Assembly: GCF_000633395.1 (NCBI RefSeq)
Contig: NZ_AYMU01000002.1
Coordinates: forward strand, 62,001 to 126,000
Origin: Pseudomonas sp. PH1b
GTDB lineage: Bacteria; Pseudomonadota; Gammaproteobacteria; Pseudomonadales; Pseudomonadaceae
DNA length: 64,000 nucleotides
Direction: 5' to 3'
A program made the translations under genes and the position numbers. Below are positions 44,997 to 54,001 of the stretch, one piece after another. The notes under the pieces were generated by a model. It made no database searches and was not told the origin of the DNA. It was given only the letters and a program-made list of their open reading frames with translations. Numbering within the stretch: the stretch's first letter is position 1; every line of letters begins with the position of its first letter.

Positions 44997-45515
44997 TCAC
45001 TGACCGTCGAGACGTTCGGCGACGCCAATGCAAATCGCCATGATCAGTTTCAGTTCCTTCTGCACCGTGCTCAGGGACACTCCGAGTTCATCGGCGATTT
45101 CCTGGTAACTATGGCCGTGCAGGCGGCTGAGGATGAAAATCTGCTGCTGGCGCGGGCTGAGCTGGCCGAGACTGAGGTTCAGGCGTTCCAGCAGTTGTTC
45201 GGCGTGGGCGGCATCTTCGGCGCTGCTGACCGGGGCGGCGATGTTTTCCACCACGTCTGCCGGTACGTCTTCGAGCAGCATGCGGCCCTGGATGCGTCGG
45301 GCGCGCAGGTGATCGAGCGCCAGGTTGCGCGCAGTCTGGAATACAAAGGGCTCAAGGTGGGTGATCGGCCGTTCGGTGAGGGCGCGGGTCACCCGCAGAT
45401 AGGTCTCCTGCAGCAGGTCTTCGGCGGTGCTGTGGTTGTTGACCATCCGCTCCAGCGTTCGCAGCAGAGAAATCCGTTGGGTGAGGAAGACGTGATTGAA
45501 GTGCGATTGACTCAC
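44997..45515 (-). CDS. ECF (iron-starvation) sigma factor
   Basis: A 172-residue sigma-70 family protein with only regions 2 and 4. Region 2 contains AEDLLQETYLRVTRAL and PFVFQTARNLALDHLRARR, and region 4 has LSPRQQQIFILSRLHGHSYQEIADELGVS with the helix-turn-helix. Start is GTG at 45515 with an AGG nearby. It should direct transcription of the receptor gene when haem is sensed. The Fur box in its promoter means it is made under iron limitation. Equivalent systems in P. aeruginosa are HasI-HasS-HasR and HxuI-HxuR-HxuA; which one this matches is not certain. Confidence 0.92.
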   Translation of the reverse strand: MSQSHFNHVFLTQRISLLRTLERMVNNHSTAEDLLQETYLRVTRALTERPITHLEPFVFQTARNLALDHLRARRIQGRMLLEDVPADVVENIAAPVSSAEDAAHAEQLLERLNLSLGQLSPRQQQIFILSRLHGHSYQEIADELGVSLSTVQKELKLIMAICIGVAERLDGQ

Positions 45516-45543
45516 AGCAAGGCCTGATCCAATTTGTGCAGCA

Positions 45544-45562
45544 GATGATAATGATTGTCATC
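45544..45562 (-). promoter_or_regulatory. Fur box upstream of the ECF sigma gene
   Basis: GATGATAATGATTGTCATC is a 19-bp dyad matching the Fur consensus GATAATGATAATCATTATC at most positions. It lies 29 bp before the sigma-factor start codon, where it would cover the promoter. Confidence 0.85.
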
Positions 45563-45589
45563 TACACCAATGGTCAAGCCCTGTGTGAA

Positions 45590-46054
45590 TTATCCCCGGC
45601 CGGCCAGGTAGGCCTGATAGTCGGGAATCCGGTGTTCGTGGGCCTGGTTCATCAGCGGGCTGCTGAGCAGGTAGTCGGCGCTGCATTCATTGCAGGCCAC
45701 AGGAATGTTCCACACCGCTGCCACTCGCAGCAGGGCCTTGATGTCCGGATCGTGGGGCTGAGGTTCGAAGGGGTCCCAGAAGAACACCAGCAGGTCGACC
45801 CGCTGCTCGGCGATCTGCGCCCCCAGTTGCTGATCGCCGCCCAGGGGGCCGCTGATCATGCTTTCCACCGGCAGGCCCAGGTGCTTACTCAGCAGCAGGC
45901 CGGTGGTGCCGGTGGCAACCAGTTGATGTTCGGCGAGCCGGGACTTCTGGCGTTCGGCCCACTCCAGCAGAAAGGCCTTGCAGTGGTCATGGGCGACCAG
46001 GGCGATGCGTTTGCGCGCCGCCATGGTCTTGTGCGTGAAACTGATACCGATCAT
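45590..46054 (-). CDS. mgsA: MgsA, methylglyoxal synthase
   Basis: Converts dihydroxyacetone phosphate to methylglyoxal and phosphate, relieving sugar-phosphate build-up. The 154-residue product has the family segments ALVAHDHCKAFLLEW, TGTTGLLL, SGPLGGDQQLGAQI with the catalytic Asp in the next segment (LLVFFWDPFEPQPHDPD), and IPVACN. It starts 15 bp after gap on the same strand, so the two are probably one operon in which triose phosphate can go either to bisphosphoglycerate or to methylglyoxal. Confidence 0.95.
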   Translation of the reverse strand: MIGISFTHKTMAARKRIALVAHDHCKAFLLEWAERQKSRLAEHQLVATGTTGLLLSKHLGLPVESMISGPLGGDQQLGAQIAEQRVDLLVFFWDPFEPQPHDPDIKALLRVAAVWNIPVACNECSADYLLSSPLMNQAHEHRIPDYQAYLAGRG

Positions 46055-46069
46055 CGACGACCGTCCGTT

Positions 46070-47074
46070 TTATTCCGCGTTGCACAGGGCCAGGCAGTTA
46101 TCCAGCATGCGGTTGGAGAACCCCCACTCGTTGTCGTACCAGGCCAGGACCTTGAGCAGGCGGCCGCCGCTGACCTTGGTGTGGTTGGCGTCGAAGATCG
46201 ACGACAGCGGGTTGTGGTTGAAGTCGCTGGAAACCAGCGGCAGGGTGTTGTAGCCGAGGATCTTCGAGTGCTGGCTGGCGCTCTTGAGCAGGGCGTTGAC
46301 TTCCTCGACGCTGGTGTCGCGCTTGAGGGTCACGGTCAGGTCCACCAGGGAGACGTTGATCACCGGTACCCGCACGGCCATGCCAGTCAGTTTGCCCGCC
46401 AGTTCCGGCAGCACCAGGCCCACGGCTTCCGCGGCGCCGGTCTTGCTCGGGATCATGTTCTGGGTCGCCGAGCGGGCGCGGTACGGGTCGGTGTGGTAGA
46501 CGTCGGTGAGGTTCTGGTCGTTGGTGTAGGCGTGGATGGTGGTCATCAGACCGTTTTCGATACCCAGTTCGCGGTGCAGCACCTGCGCCACCGGCGCCAG
46601 GCAGTTGGTGGTGCAGGAAGCGCTGGAGATGATCTGGTGCGACTGGCGCAGGATGTCGTGGTTGACTCCATAGACCACGGTGGCATCGGCACCTTTGGCC
46701 GGGGCCGAGATGATCACTTTGCGGGCGCCGGCAGTAAGATGGGCCGCGGCCTTGGTGCGCTCGGTGAACAGGCCGGTGCATTCGAACACCACGTCGATCT
46801 TTTCCGCGGCCCAGGGCAGGTCGGCCGGGTTGCGGATGGCGCTGACGGCGATGCGGTCGCCATTGACCGTGAGGCTTTCCTGATCGTGCTCGATCTGAGC
46901 GTCGAAGGTGCCGTGGACGGTGTCGTATTTGAGCAGGTGGGCATTGATCGCGCTGTCACCCAGATCGTTGATGGCGACGATCTGCAGATCCTGACGATAG
47001 CCTTGGGTATAGAGTGCGCGCAGGACGTTACGGCCGATGCGGCCAAAACCATTGATTGCGATTCGAAGAGTCAT
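46070..47074 (-). CDS. gap: Gap, glyceraldehyde-3-phosphate dehydrogenase
   Basis: NAD-dependent oxidation of glyceraldehyde-3-phosphate. The 334-residue enzyme has the Rossmann start [15 protein letters not shown] and the active-site [10 protein letters not shown] with the catalytic Cys. The phosphate-binding segments are intact, including [16 protein letters not shown] 47074 is used; the frame allows a TTG two codons upstream. It is divergent from edd, with two HexR-like operators in between, which matches the HexR-controlled gap-1/edd pair of P. putida. Confidence 0.97.
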   Translation of the reverse strand: MTLRIAINGFGRIGRNVLRALYTQGYRQDLQIVAINDLGDSAINAHLLKYDTVHGTFDAQIEHDQESLTVNGDRIAVSAIRNPADLPWAAEKIDVVFECTGLFTERTKAAAHLTAGARKVIISAPAKGADATVVYGVNHDILRQSHQIISSASCTTNCLAPVAQVLHRELGIENGLMTTIHAYTNDQNLTDVYHTDPYRARSATQNMIPSKTGAAEAVGLVLPELAGKLTGMAVRVPVINVSLVDLTVTLKRDTSVEEVNALLKSASQHSKILGYNTLPLVSSDFNHNPLSSIFDANHTKVSGGRLLKVLAWYDNEWGFSNRMLDNCLALCNAE

Positions 47075-47099
47075 GTGCAAACGCCTGTCGTTAAATTTG

Positions 47100-47114
47100 T
47101 TGTTGGAATTACAA
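47100..47114. promoter_or_regulatory. HexR-like operator, gap side
   Basis: TTGT-N7-ACAA (TTGTTGGAATTACAA) lies 26 bp upstream of the gap start codon. HexR of P. putida binds TTGT-N7/8-ACAA sites in front of zwf, edd and gap-1, and is released by 2-keto-3-deoxy-6-phosphogluconate. Confidence 0.72.
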
Positions 47115-47161
47115 GATTATTCGCATAGAAATAGAAAACAAGCCTTTTTAGTGGCAATATT

Positions 47162-47176
47162 TTGTTTTATCTACAA
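47162..47176. promoter_or_regulatory. HexR-like operator, edd side
   Basis: TTGT-N7-ACAA (TTGTTTTATCTACAA) lies 121 bp before edd and 62 bp from the gap-side site. The two sites in one divergent gap suggest separate control of the two promoters by HexR. Confidence 0.72.
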
Positions 47177-47297
47177 CGAGTGACCTGAATCAACTGGTCC
47201 AAATGGTCAGGAATCTCCTCCGTTCTTCCTGGGCGGCGGTGCTTCTGACCAGCATAGACAAACAGGTCGCCACATCCGTTAGCCTGGAGTTCTACAC

Positions 47298-49124
47298 ATG
47301 CATCCCCGCGTTCTTGAGGTCACCGAACGGCTTATCGCCCGTAGTCGCGCCACTCGCCAGGCCTATCTCGCACTGATCCGCGATGCCGCCAGCGATGGCC
47401 CGCAGCGGGGCAAGCTGCAATGTGCGAACTTCGCCCACGGCGTGGCCGGTTGTGGCACCGACGACAAGCACAACCTGCGGATGATGAATGCGGCCAACGT
47501 GGCAATTGTTTCGTCATATAACGACATGCTGTCCGCCCACCAGCCTTACGAGGTGTTTCCCGAGCAGATCAAGCGCGCCCTGCGCGAGATCGGTTCGGTG
47601 GGGCAGTTCGCCGGCGGCACCCCGGCCATGTGCGATGGCGTGACCCAGGGCGAGGCCGGCATGGAACTGAGCCTGCCGAGCCGCGAGGTGATTGCGCTGT
47701 CCACGGCGGTGGCCCTGTCCCACAACATGTTCGATGCCGCGCTGATGCTGGGGATCTGCGACAAGATTGTTCCGGGCCTGATGATGGGCGCCCTGCGCTT
47801 CGGCCATCTGCCGACCCTCTTCGTGCCGGGCGGGCCGATGGTCTCGGGGATTTCCAACAAGCAGAAGGCCGATGTGCGCCAGCGCTACGCCGAAGGCAAG
47901 GCCAGCCGCGAGGAGCTGCTGGAGTCGGAAATGAAGTCCTACCACAGCCCCGGCACCTGCACCTTCTATGGCACCGCCAATACCAATCAGCTGTTGATGG
48001 AGGTCATGGGCCTGCACTTGCCTGGCGCCTCCTTCGTCAACCCCAACACCCCTCTGCGCGATGCCCTGACCTTTGAGGCCGCGCAGCAGGTCACTCGCCT
48101 GACCAAGCAGAGCGGCCAGTTCATGCCCATCGGCGAGATTGTCGACGAGCGCGTGCTGGTCAATTCCATTGTCGCCCTGCACGCCACCGGCGGCTCCACC
48201 AACCACACCCTGCACATGCCGGCGATTGCCATGGCCGCGGGCATCCAGTTGACCTGGCAGGACATGGCCGACCTTTCCGAGGTGGTGCCGACCCTGTCCC
48301 ACGTCTATCCCAACGGCAAGGCCGACATCAACCACTTCCAGGCGGCGGGGGGCATGTCGTTCCTGATTCGCGAGCTGCTGGAAGCCGGCCTGCTGCACGA
48401 AGACGTCAACACCGTGGCCGGGCGTGGCCTGAGCCGCTACACCCAGGAACCCTTCCTCGACAACGGCAAGCTGGTGTGGCGCGAAGGGCCGATCGAAAGC
48501 CTCGACGAAAACATCCTGCGGCCGGTGGCCCGGGCCTTCTCGCCGGAAGGCGGGCTGCGGGTCATGGAAGGCAACCTCGGGCGCGGGGTGATGAAGGTTT
48601 CTGCCGTGGCCCTTGAGCACCAGATCGTCGAGGCTCCGGCCGTGGTGTTCCAGGACCAGCAGGACCTGGCCGACGCGTTCAAGGCCGGCCTGCTGGAGAA
48701 AGACTTCGTCGCAGTGATGCGCTTCCAGGGCCCGCGCTCCAACGGCATGCCCGAGTTGCACAAGATGACCCCGTTCCTCGGCGTGTTGCAGGATCGCGGT
48801 TTCAAGGTGGCACTGGTCACCGACGGGCGCATGTCCGGTGCCTCGGGCAAGATCCCGGCAGCCATCCATGTCAGCCCCGAAGCCCAGATGGGCGGCGCGC
48901 TGGCCCGGGTGCTGGACGGTGACATCATTCGTGTGGATGGCGTAAAAGGCACCCTTGAGCTTAAGGTGGACGCCGCCGAGTTCGCTGCCCGAGAACCGGC
49001 CCAGGGCCTGCTGGGCAACAACGTCGGCAGCGGCCGCGAACTCTTCGCCTTCATGCGCATGGCCTTCAGCTCGGCAGAGCAGGGCGCCAGCGCCTTTACC
49101 TCTGCTCTGGAGACGCTCAAGTGA
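47298..49124 (+). CDS. edd: Edd, 6-phosphogluconate dehydratase
   Basis: Fe-S dehydratase that makes 2-keto-3-deoxy-6-phosphogluconate, the key Entner-Doudoroff intermediate. The 608-residue product belongs to the IlvD/Edd family, with cluster cysteines in the [27 protein letters not shown] and [14 protein letters not shown] segments and the C-terminal [24 protein letters not shown] precedes the ATG. The glk start overlaps its stop, so kinase and dehydratase are made together. Confidence 0.97.
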   Translation: MHPRVLEVTERLIARSRATRQAYLALIRDAASDGPQRGKLQCANFAHGVAGCGTDDKHNLRMMNAANVAIVSSYNDMLSAHQPYEVFPEQIKRALREIGSVGQFAGGTPAMCDGVTQGEAGMELSLPSREVIALSTAVALSHNMFDAALMLGICDKIVPGLMMGALRFGHLPTLFVPGGPMVSGISNKQKADVRQRYAEGKASREELLESEMKSYHSPGTCTFYGTANTNQLLMEVMGLHLPGASFVNPNTPLRDALTFEAAQQVTRLTKQSGQFMPIGEIVDERVLVNSIVALHATGGSTNHTLHMPAIAMAAGIQLTWQDMADLSEVVPTLSHVYPNGKADINHFQAAGGMSFLIRELLEAGLLHEDVNTVAGRGLSRYTQEPFLDNGKLVWREGPIESLDENILRPVARAFSPEGGLRVMEGNLGRGVMKVSAVALEHQIVEAPAVVFQDQQDLADAFKAGLLEKDFVAVMRFQGPRSNGMPELHKMTPFLGVLQDRGFKVALVTDGRMSGASGKIPAAIHVSPEAQMGGALARVLDGDIIRVDGVKGTLELKVDAAEFAAREPAQGLLGNNVGSGRELFAFMRMAFSSAEQGASAFTSALETLK

Positions 49125-50077
49125 AACTGGCCCTGGTCGGTGATATCGGTGGTACCAACGCGCGGTTCGCGTTGTGGAAGGATCAACGGCTGGAGGCGAT
49201 CCAGGTCCACGCGACGGCGGACTATCGCTGCCCGGAGGACGCCATCAAGGCCTACCTGCAGGAGCAGGGCCTGGCCCTGGGCTGCATCGGCTCGGTGTGC
49301 CTGTCGGTGGCGGGCCCGGTCAGTGGGGACGAGTTCCGCTTTACCAACAACCACTGGCAGCTGAATCGCGAGGCCTTCTGCCAGGCCTTGCAGGTCGACC
49401 GGTTGCTGCTGGTCAACGACTTTTCGGCCATGGCCCTGGGCATGACCCGTTTGCAACCCCATGAGTTTCGCGTGGTGTGCGAGGGGGTCGCCGAACCCTC
49501 GCGTCCGGCGGTGGTGATCGGCCCGGGCACGGGCTTGGGGGTGGGTACCCTGCTGAATTTCGGCGAGGGGCGTTACATGGCCTTGCCGGGGGAGGGCGGC
49601 CACGTCGACCTGCCCCTGGGCAGCCCGCGAGAAACCCAGCTCTGGCAGCACATTCACGATGAAATCGGCCATGTCAGCGCCGAGACGGCCCTGAGCGGCA
49701 GCGGGTTGCCCAGGGTCTACCGGGCGATCTGCGCCGTGGACGGCCATGCGCCGCAACTCGACACTCCGGAGGCCATCACCGCCGCCGGGCTGGCGGGCGA
49801 CCCGATCGCCCGGGAAGTGCTGGAGCAGTTCAGTTGCTGGCTGGGTCGGGTGGCGGGCAACAACGTGCTGACCACCGGGGCCCGGGGCGGGGTGTACATC
49901 GTCGGCGGGGTGATTCCGCGCTTTGCCGACTTTTTCATCCACAGCGGCTTTGCCCAGAGCTTTGCCGACAAAGGCTGCATGAGCGACTACTTCAAGGGCA
50001 TTCCCGTGTGGCTGGTCACCGCGCCCTATTCCGGCCTGACCGGTGCCGGCGTGGCTCTGGAGCAAGCCTCGGCCTGA
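49121..50077 (+). CDS. glk: Glk, glucokinase
   Basis: Phosphorylates cytoplasmic glucose taken up by the Gts transporter. The 318-residue enzyme starts [17 protein letters not shown] (phosphate-1 motif) and has [14 protein letters not shown] with the catalytic Asp, [13 protein letters not shown], and [12 protein letters not shown]. It starts with GTG at 49121, overlapping the edd stop (GTGA). A stem GCCTGCCC/GGGCAGGC follows at 50101-50130. Confidence 0.96.
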   Translation: MKLALVGDIGGTNARFALWKDQRLEAIQVHATADYRCPEDAIKAYLQEQGLALGCIGSVCLSVAGPVSGDEFRFTNNHWQLNREAFCQALQVDRLLLVNDFSAMALGMTRLQPHEFRVVCEGVAEPSRPAVVIGPGTGLGVGTLLNFGEGRYMALPGEGGHVDLPLGSPRETQLWQHIHDEIGHVSAETALSGSGLPRVYRAICAVDGHAPQLDTPEAITAAGLAGDPIAREVLEQFSCWLGRVAGNNVLTTGARGGVYIVGGVIPRFADFFIHSGFAQSFADKGCMSDYFKGIPVWLVTAPYSGLTGAGVALEQASA

Positions 50078-50100
50078 CCTGGCCGGTCAGGGTGGAGGTG

Positions 50101-50130
50101 GCCTGCCCCGCAGCGATTGCCCGGGCAGGC
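50101..50130 (+). terminator. Hairpin after glk
   Basis: GCCTGCCC pairs with GGGCAGGC across 14 nt. There is no T run, so it would be at most a weak terminator before the gltR promoter. Confidence 0.4.
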
Positions 50131-50167
50131 CCGCCAACACAATCTGCGGCTTTGGCGCCAGGCTGCT

Positions 50168-50173
50168 TATAAT
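50168..50173 (+). promoter_or_regulatory. Candidate -10 element of gltR
   Basis: A perfect TATAAT lies 33 bp before the gltR GTG and just ahead of its ribosome-binding site AAGGA (50193-50197). No strong -35 is seen 17 bp upstream. Confidence 0.5.
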
Positions 50174-50206
50174 CGCGCTCCCTCCCCAACCATAAGGACG
50201 GCCCCG

Positions 50207-50938
50207 GTGAGTTCAGTCAGTAAGTCGATTTTGTTGGTTGACGATGATCAGGAAATTCGCGAGCTGCTGGAAACCTACCTCAGCCGCTGTGGTTTCCAGG
50301 TGCGCAGCACCGCCGACGGCGCCGGCTTTCGCCAGGCCCTGAGCGATGCCCCCAGCGACCTGGTGATCCTCGACGTGATGCTGCCGGATGAAGACGGCTT
50401 CAGCCTGTGCCGTTGGATACGCCAGCACCCGCGGCGCAGCCAGGTGCCGATCATCATGCTCACCGCCAGTTCCGACGAGGCCGACCGGGTCATCGGCCTG
50501 GAGCTGGGGGCCGACGATTACCTGGGCAAGCCCTTCAGCCCCCGTGAACTGCAGGCGCGGATCAAGGCCCTGCTGCGGCGCGTTCAGTTCACCCAGGAAC
50601 GGGTCGCCGGTGAAGTGTTGTGCTTCGATGAATGGCGCCTGGATGTGGTCAGCCACCGGTTGTTCCACGCCGATGGCGAGGAAGTGATTCTCTCCGGGGC
50701 CGACTTCGCCCTGCTCAAGCTGTTTCTCGACCACCCCCAGCAAATCCTCGATCGCGACACCATCGGCAATGCCACCCGCGGGCGCGACCTGATGCCCCTG
50801 GACCGTATCGTCGACATGGCGGTGAGCCGCTTGCGCCAGCGCCTGCGGGACACGGAAAAGCCGCCACGGCTGATTCGCACCGTGCGTGGCAGTGGTTATC
50901 AGCTGGCGGCCAATGTGGTTGCCGGCAATGGTCACTGA
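50207..50938 (+). CDS. gltR: GltR, OmpR-family response regulator of glucose uptake
   Basis: A 243-residue two-component regulator. The receiver domain shows ILLVDDDQE, the phospho-accepting Asp in DLVILDVMLPDEDG, and the conserved Lys in LGKPFSPREL. The C-terminal winged helix ends in PPRLIRTVRGSGYQLA. GTG 50207 is chosen because AAGGA lies 9 bases upstream; the frame is open further back without a site. In P. putida and P. aeruginosa GltR (GltR-2) controls the gts and oprB genes with the kinase GtrS. The kinase gene overlaps its end by 11 bp. Confidence 0.93.
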   Translation: MSSVSKSILLVDDDQEIRELLETYLSRCGFQVRSTADGAGFRQALSDAPSDLVILDVMLPDEDGFSLCRWIRQHPRRSQVPIIMLTASSDEADRVIGLELGADDYLGKPFSPRELQARIKALLRRVQFTQERVAGEVLCFDEWRLDVVSHRLFHADGEEVILSGADFALLKLFLDHPQQILDRDTIGNATRGRDLMPLDRIVDMAVSRLRQRLRDTEKPPRLIRTVRGSGYQLAANVVAGNGH

Positions 50939-52397
50939 AGCCTTGCGCGCAATGCTGCGGCGGGTGCCGGTGCCCCGTTCGTTGCTGGGACGGATGCTGC
51001 TGATGACCCTGCTGGCGGTGTTGTTCGCCCAGGCGTTGTCCAGCGTGATCTGGGTCTCGCAACTGCGCGCCACCCAACTCGAAGGGCTGGTGACCAGTGC
51101 CCGCAGCCTGGCCCACTCGATGACCGCCAGCGTCAGCTACCTGCGCTCGCTGCCGGTGGCCTACCGGCCCCTGGTCCTCGACCAGTTGCGCAGCATGGGC
51201 GGCACGCGGTTTGTCGTGACCCTGAACGACAAGCCCCTGGGCATGCAGGTGCTGCCGGCCACCCCGCGCAAAGAGGCGGTGCTGCAGGCGGTGGAGCAGG
51301 TGCTGCGCCAGTCCCTGGGCAATGACGCGGATATTTCCGTGACCTTTGTCAGCCCCGATGACCTGCGGATCTTCAATGGCGGCCTGAAGCTCGACGAATT
51401 GCCACGTTCCTGGGCCCATTACGCCCTGACCCTGGAACCGGTGAATCCACCGGTGCTGGTGACCCAGATCCAGATGGCCCCGGGCGAGTGGCTGTACATC
51501 GCCTCGCTGCTGCCCGAGCCTTACACCAGCCTTGAAGAGCAGGGCCTGCCGGCGCAGCAGGTGTGGTTCATCCTGCTCACCAGCGGTTTCCTGCTGTTGT
51601 TCATCGGCCTGCTGGTGCACTGGCAGAGCCGGCCCCTCAAGCGCCTGGCCCGGGCGGCCCGGGACATGTCCCTGGGGGCCGATGTCGAGCCGGTGGCGGA
51701 GGGCGGCGGCAGCGAGGTGGTGGAAGTGGGGCGCGCCTTCAACAGCATGCGCGAGCGCATCAGTCGCTACCTGACCGAGCGCAGCCAGTTGTTCAGTGCC
51801 ATCTCCCATGACCTGCGCACCCCCATCACCCGCTTGCGGCTGAGGGTGGAGCTGCTGGAGGACGAGCAACTGCAGGCCAAGTTCGGTCGTGATCTGGATG
51901 AGCTGGAGCTGCTGGTCAAGGGGGCGCTGCAGTGCGTCAAGGACACCGATATCCACGAGAACATCGAGCCGGTGGACCTGAACCATGTGCTGCATTGCCT
52001 GGTGGAGCCCTACCTGGCACCCAACGGCAACGGCCGGGTGACCCAGCAGGGGCAGGCCCTGGCCAGCTACCCGGGCAAGCCCCTGGCGCTCAAGCGCTGC
52101 ATGGGCAACCTGATCGACAATGCCCTCAAGTACGGACAGAACGCTCACTTGCACATCGAGGATGATGACAACGGTTTTGTCCTGCATGTGGACGACGAAG
52201 GCCCCGGAGTGCCGGAGCAGCGACTGGAGCAGGTGTTCGAGCCGCATTTCCGCCTGGCCGGGCAGCAGCAGGGTTATGGCCTGGGCCTGGGCATCGCCCG
52301 CAACATTGCCCATAGCCATGGCGGTGAAGTCAGCCTGCAGAACCTGCGCGAAGGCGGCCTGCGAGTGACCCTGTACCTGCCCCGGACCTTCGATTGA
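50928..52397 (+). CDS. gtrS: GtrS-type sensor histidine kinase
   Basis: Membrane histidine kinase partner of GltR (489 residues from ATG 50928; 50952 is possible). A first helix (LGRMLLMTLLAVLFAQALSS) and a second (VWFILLTSGFLLLFIGLLVH) bracket a periplasmic sensor. HAMP follows, with SRPLKRLARAARDMS, then the H box SAISHDLRTPITRLRLR and the ATPase boxes NLIDNALKYG, VDDEGPGVP and YGLGLGIARNI. In P. aeruginosa GtrS binds 2-ketogluconate and 6-phosphogluconate. The start overlaps gltR by 11 bp. Confidence 0.93.
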   Translation: MVTEALRAMLRRVPVPRSLLGRMLLMTLLAVLFAQALSSVIWVSQLRATQLEGLVTSARSLAHSMTASVSYLRSLPVAYRPLVLDQLRSMGGTRFVVTLNDKPLGMQVLPATPRKEAVLQAVEQVLRQSLGNDADISVTFVSPDDLRIFNGGLKLDELPRSWAHYALTLEPVNPPVLVTQIQMAPGEWLYIASLLPEPYTSLEEQGLPAQQVWFILLTSGFLLLFIGLLVHWQSRPLKRLARAARDMSLGADVEPVAEGGGSEVVEVGRAFNSMRERISRYLTERSQLFSAISHDLRTPITRLRLRVELLEDEQLQAKFGRDLDELELLVKGALQCVKDTDIHENIEPVDLNHVLHCLVEPYLAPNGNGRVTQQGQALASYPGKPLALKRCMGNLIDNALKYGQNAHLHIEDDDNGFVLHVDDEGPGVPEQRLEQVFEPHFRLAGQQQGYGLGLGIARNIAHSHGGEVSLQNLREGGLRVTLYLPRTFD

Positions 52398-52416
52398 ACG
52401 ACCGGCGCTGACTTGC

Positions 52417-52516
52417 GTAGGAGCTGGCTTGTGTAGGAGCTGGCTTGCCAGCGAATGCGTCTTCCAGGGCAGCACAGGACCCAAGGGCCTCTTCGCCGGC
52501 CAGCCGGCTGCTACGG
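52417..52516. repeat. REP elements between gtrS and the AGE-family gene
   Basis: A REP arm occurs twice in tandem: GTAGGAGCTGGCTT at 52417 and again at 52433, where it continues GCCAGCGAA. An inverted arm lies at 52491-52515 (TTCGCCGGCCAGCCGGCTGC). The doubled arm suggests recent duplication of part of a REP. Confidence 0.82.
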
Positions 52517-52519
52517 GGT

Positions 52520-52593
52520 GGTGAAATGTCACCGGTCAGTGACATTGTGCTGGTCCTTCGTTACCTGCGGTTGCCGGCCGCTTGATTAGACTC
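52520..52593 (+). promoter_or_regulatory. Glucose-regulon promoter module, copy 1 (AGE-family gene)
   Basis: The palindrome GGTGAAATGTCACC (52520-52533) is followed by GTGACATT-N9-CTTCGTTACCTG (52539-52567), then 18 bp and TTAGACTC (52586-52593), which holds a -10-like TAGACT. The same elements with the same spacings stand before gtsA (53892-53947). Confidence 0.7.
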
Positions 52594-52625
52594 AAACCTT
52601 CGATAAAAAAAACAACGGGTCGCCC

Positions 52626-53885
52626 ATGAGCTCTTTTCCCCAGCCCTTCAGCAGTTGGCTGAACACTCCCGCCCATCATGCCTGGCTGGCCGCCGAAGGC
52701 CTGCGACTGCTGGATTTCGCCAAGGCTTCGCGGCTCGCCGAGGGTTTCGGCAACCTGGACGCTCAAGGGCGGCTGGCGGCCGATGCGCACGCTGAAACCA
52801 TGAACACCGCCCGCATGACCCACAGCTTCGCCATGGCCCATATCCAGGGCCTGCCGGGTTATGCCGGGCTGGTGGATCATGGCATCGCGGCCCTGGCCGG
52901 CCCCCTGCGCGACGCCGAACACGGTGGCTGGTTCGCGGTGGCCGGGCAGGGCGATGGCAACGACGGCAAGGCCGCCTACCTGCATGCCTTTGTCGCCCTG
53001 GCCGCGAGCTCTGCCGTGGTCGCTCGACGTCCTGGCGCCGATGCCTTGCTGGCGGAGGCCATCCGTATCATCGATGCACATTTCTGGCGCGAAGAGGAGG
53101 GCGCCATGGCCGAGTCCTTCAACCGCGACTGGAGCGAGCAGGAGGCCTATCGCGGGGCCAACAGCAACATGCACGCCACCGAGGCCTTCCTGGCCCTGGC
53201 CGATGTCACCCAGGACCCGCGCTGGCTCAATCGCGCCCTGCGCATCGTCGAGCGGGTGATCCACATCCACGCCGCCGACAACGACTTCATGGTGGTCGAG
53301 CATTTCGACTTGGCCTGGCAACCCCTTCGCGAGTACAACCGGGCCTTTCCCGCCGACGGCTTTCGCCCCTTCGGCACCACCCCGGGACACGGTTTCGAGT
53401 GGGCGCGGCTGCTGTTGCACCTGGAAGCGTCCCGGGGCCAGGCCGGCATGCTGACTCCCGGCTGGCTGGCGCTGGATGCCCAGCGACTGTTCCAGAGCAA
53501 CTGCCGCAACGGCTGGAATGTGGACGGCGCTCCGGGCATTGTCTACACCCTGGACTGGGACAACCGGCCAGTGGTCCGCCAGCGCCTGCACTGGACCCAT
53601 GCCGAAGCCAGCGCCGCGGCCAGCGCCTTGCTCAAGCGTACTGGCGAAGCGCACTACGAAACCTGGTACCGGCGCTTCTGGGAGTTTTGCGAGGCGCATT
53701 TCATCGATCGCCAGCACGGCAGCTGGCACCACGAACTGGGACAGGACAATGCTCCCAGTGCCGAGATCTGGGGGGGCAAGCCGGACCTCTATCACGCCTG
53801 GCAAGCCGTGCTGATTCCGCGCCTGCCGCTGGCCCCGAGCATGGCTTCGGCCCTGGCCCAGGTGTCTGTTCCGGGGCTTGTGTAA
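52626..53885 (+). CDS. AGE-family epimerase/isomerase (probable mannose isomerase)
   Basis: A 419-residue alpha6/alpha6-barrel enzyme of the N-acylglucosamine 2-epimerase family. Recognisable segments are RMTHSFAMAHI, ANSNMHATEAFLAL, TPGHGFEWARLLL with the conserved His, and GGKPDLYHAWQAVLIPR, which place it nearer to YihS and bacterial mannose/fructose isomerases than to renin-binding epimerases. It lies between the gltR-gtrS pair and the sugar transporter genes, with the shared promoter module upstream. It could turn mannose into fructose or a similar aldose-ketose conversion; the exact sugar is not settled. Confidence 0.85.
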   Translation: MSSFPQPFSSWLNTPAHHAWLAAEGLRLLDFAKASRLAEGFGNLDAQGRLAADAHAETMNTARMTHSFAMAHIQGLPGYAGLVDHGIAALAGPLRDAEHGGWFAVAGQGDGNDGKAAYLHAFVALAASSAVVARRPGADALLAEAIRIIDAHFWREEEGAMAESFNRDWSEQEAYRGANSNMHATEAFLALADVTQDPRWLNRALRIVERVIHIHAADNDFMVVEHFDLAWQPLREYNRAFPADGFRPFGTTPGHGFEWARLLLHLEASRGQAGMLTPGWLALDAQRLFQSNCRNGWNVDGAPGIVYTLDWDNRPVVRQRLHWTHAEASAAASALLKRTGEAHYETWYRRFWEFCEAHFIDRQHGSWHHELGQDNAPSAEIWGGKPDLYHAWQAVLIPRLPLAPSMASALAQVSVPGLV

Positions 53886-53891
53886 CCATGT

Positions 53892-53947
53892 GGTGACATT
53901 TCACCGTCGCTTCGTTACCTGAAGGTTCGACTAGGCTGTTTAGACTC
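53892..53947 (+). promoter_or_regulatory. Glucose-regulon promoter module, copy 2 (gts operon)
   Basis: GGTGACATTTCACC (53892-53905) is the reverse complement of the copy 1 palindrome. GTGACATT-N9-CTTCGTTACCTG (53893-53921), 18 bp and TTAGACTC (53940-53947) then follow. The gtsA start codon is 54 bp further on. GltR is the natural candidate binder. Confidence 0.7.
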
Positions 53948-54001
53948 GTTTGCAGCGCAAGCACCAGACTTGCATGCATAACAACAAGAAAGGTACTTCA
54001 A

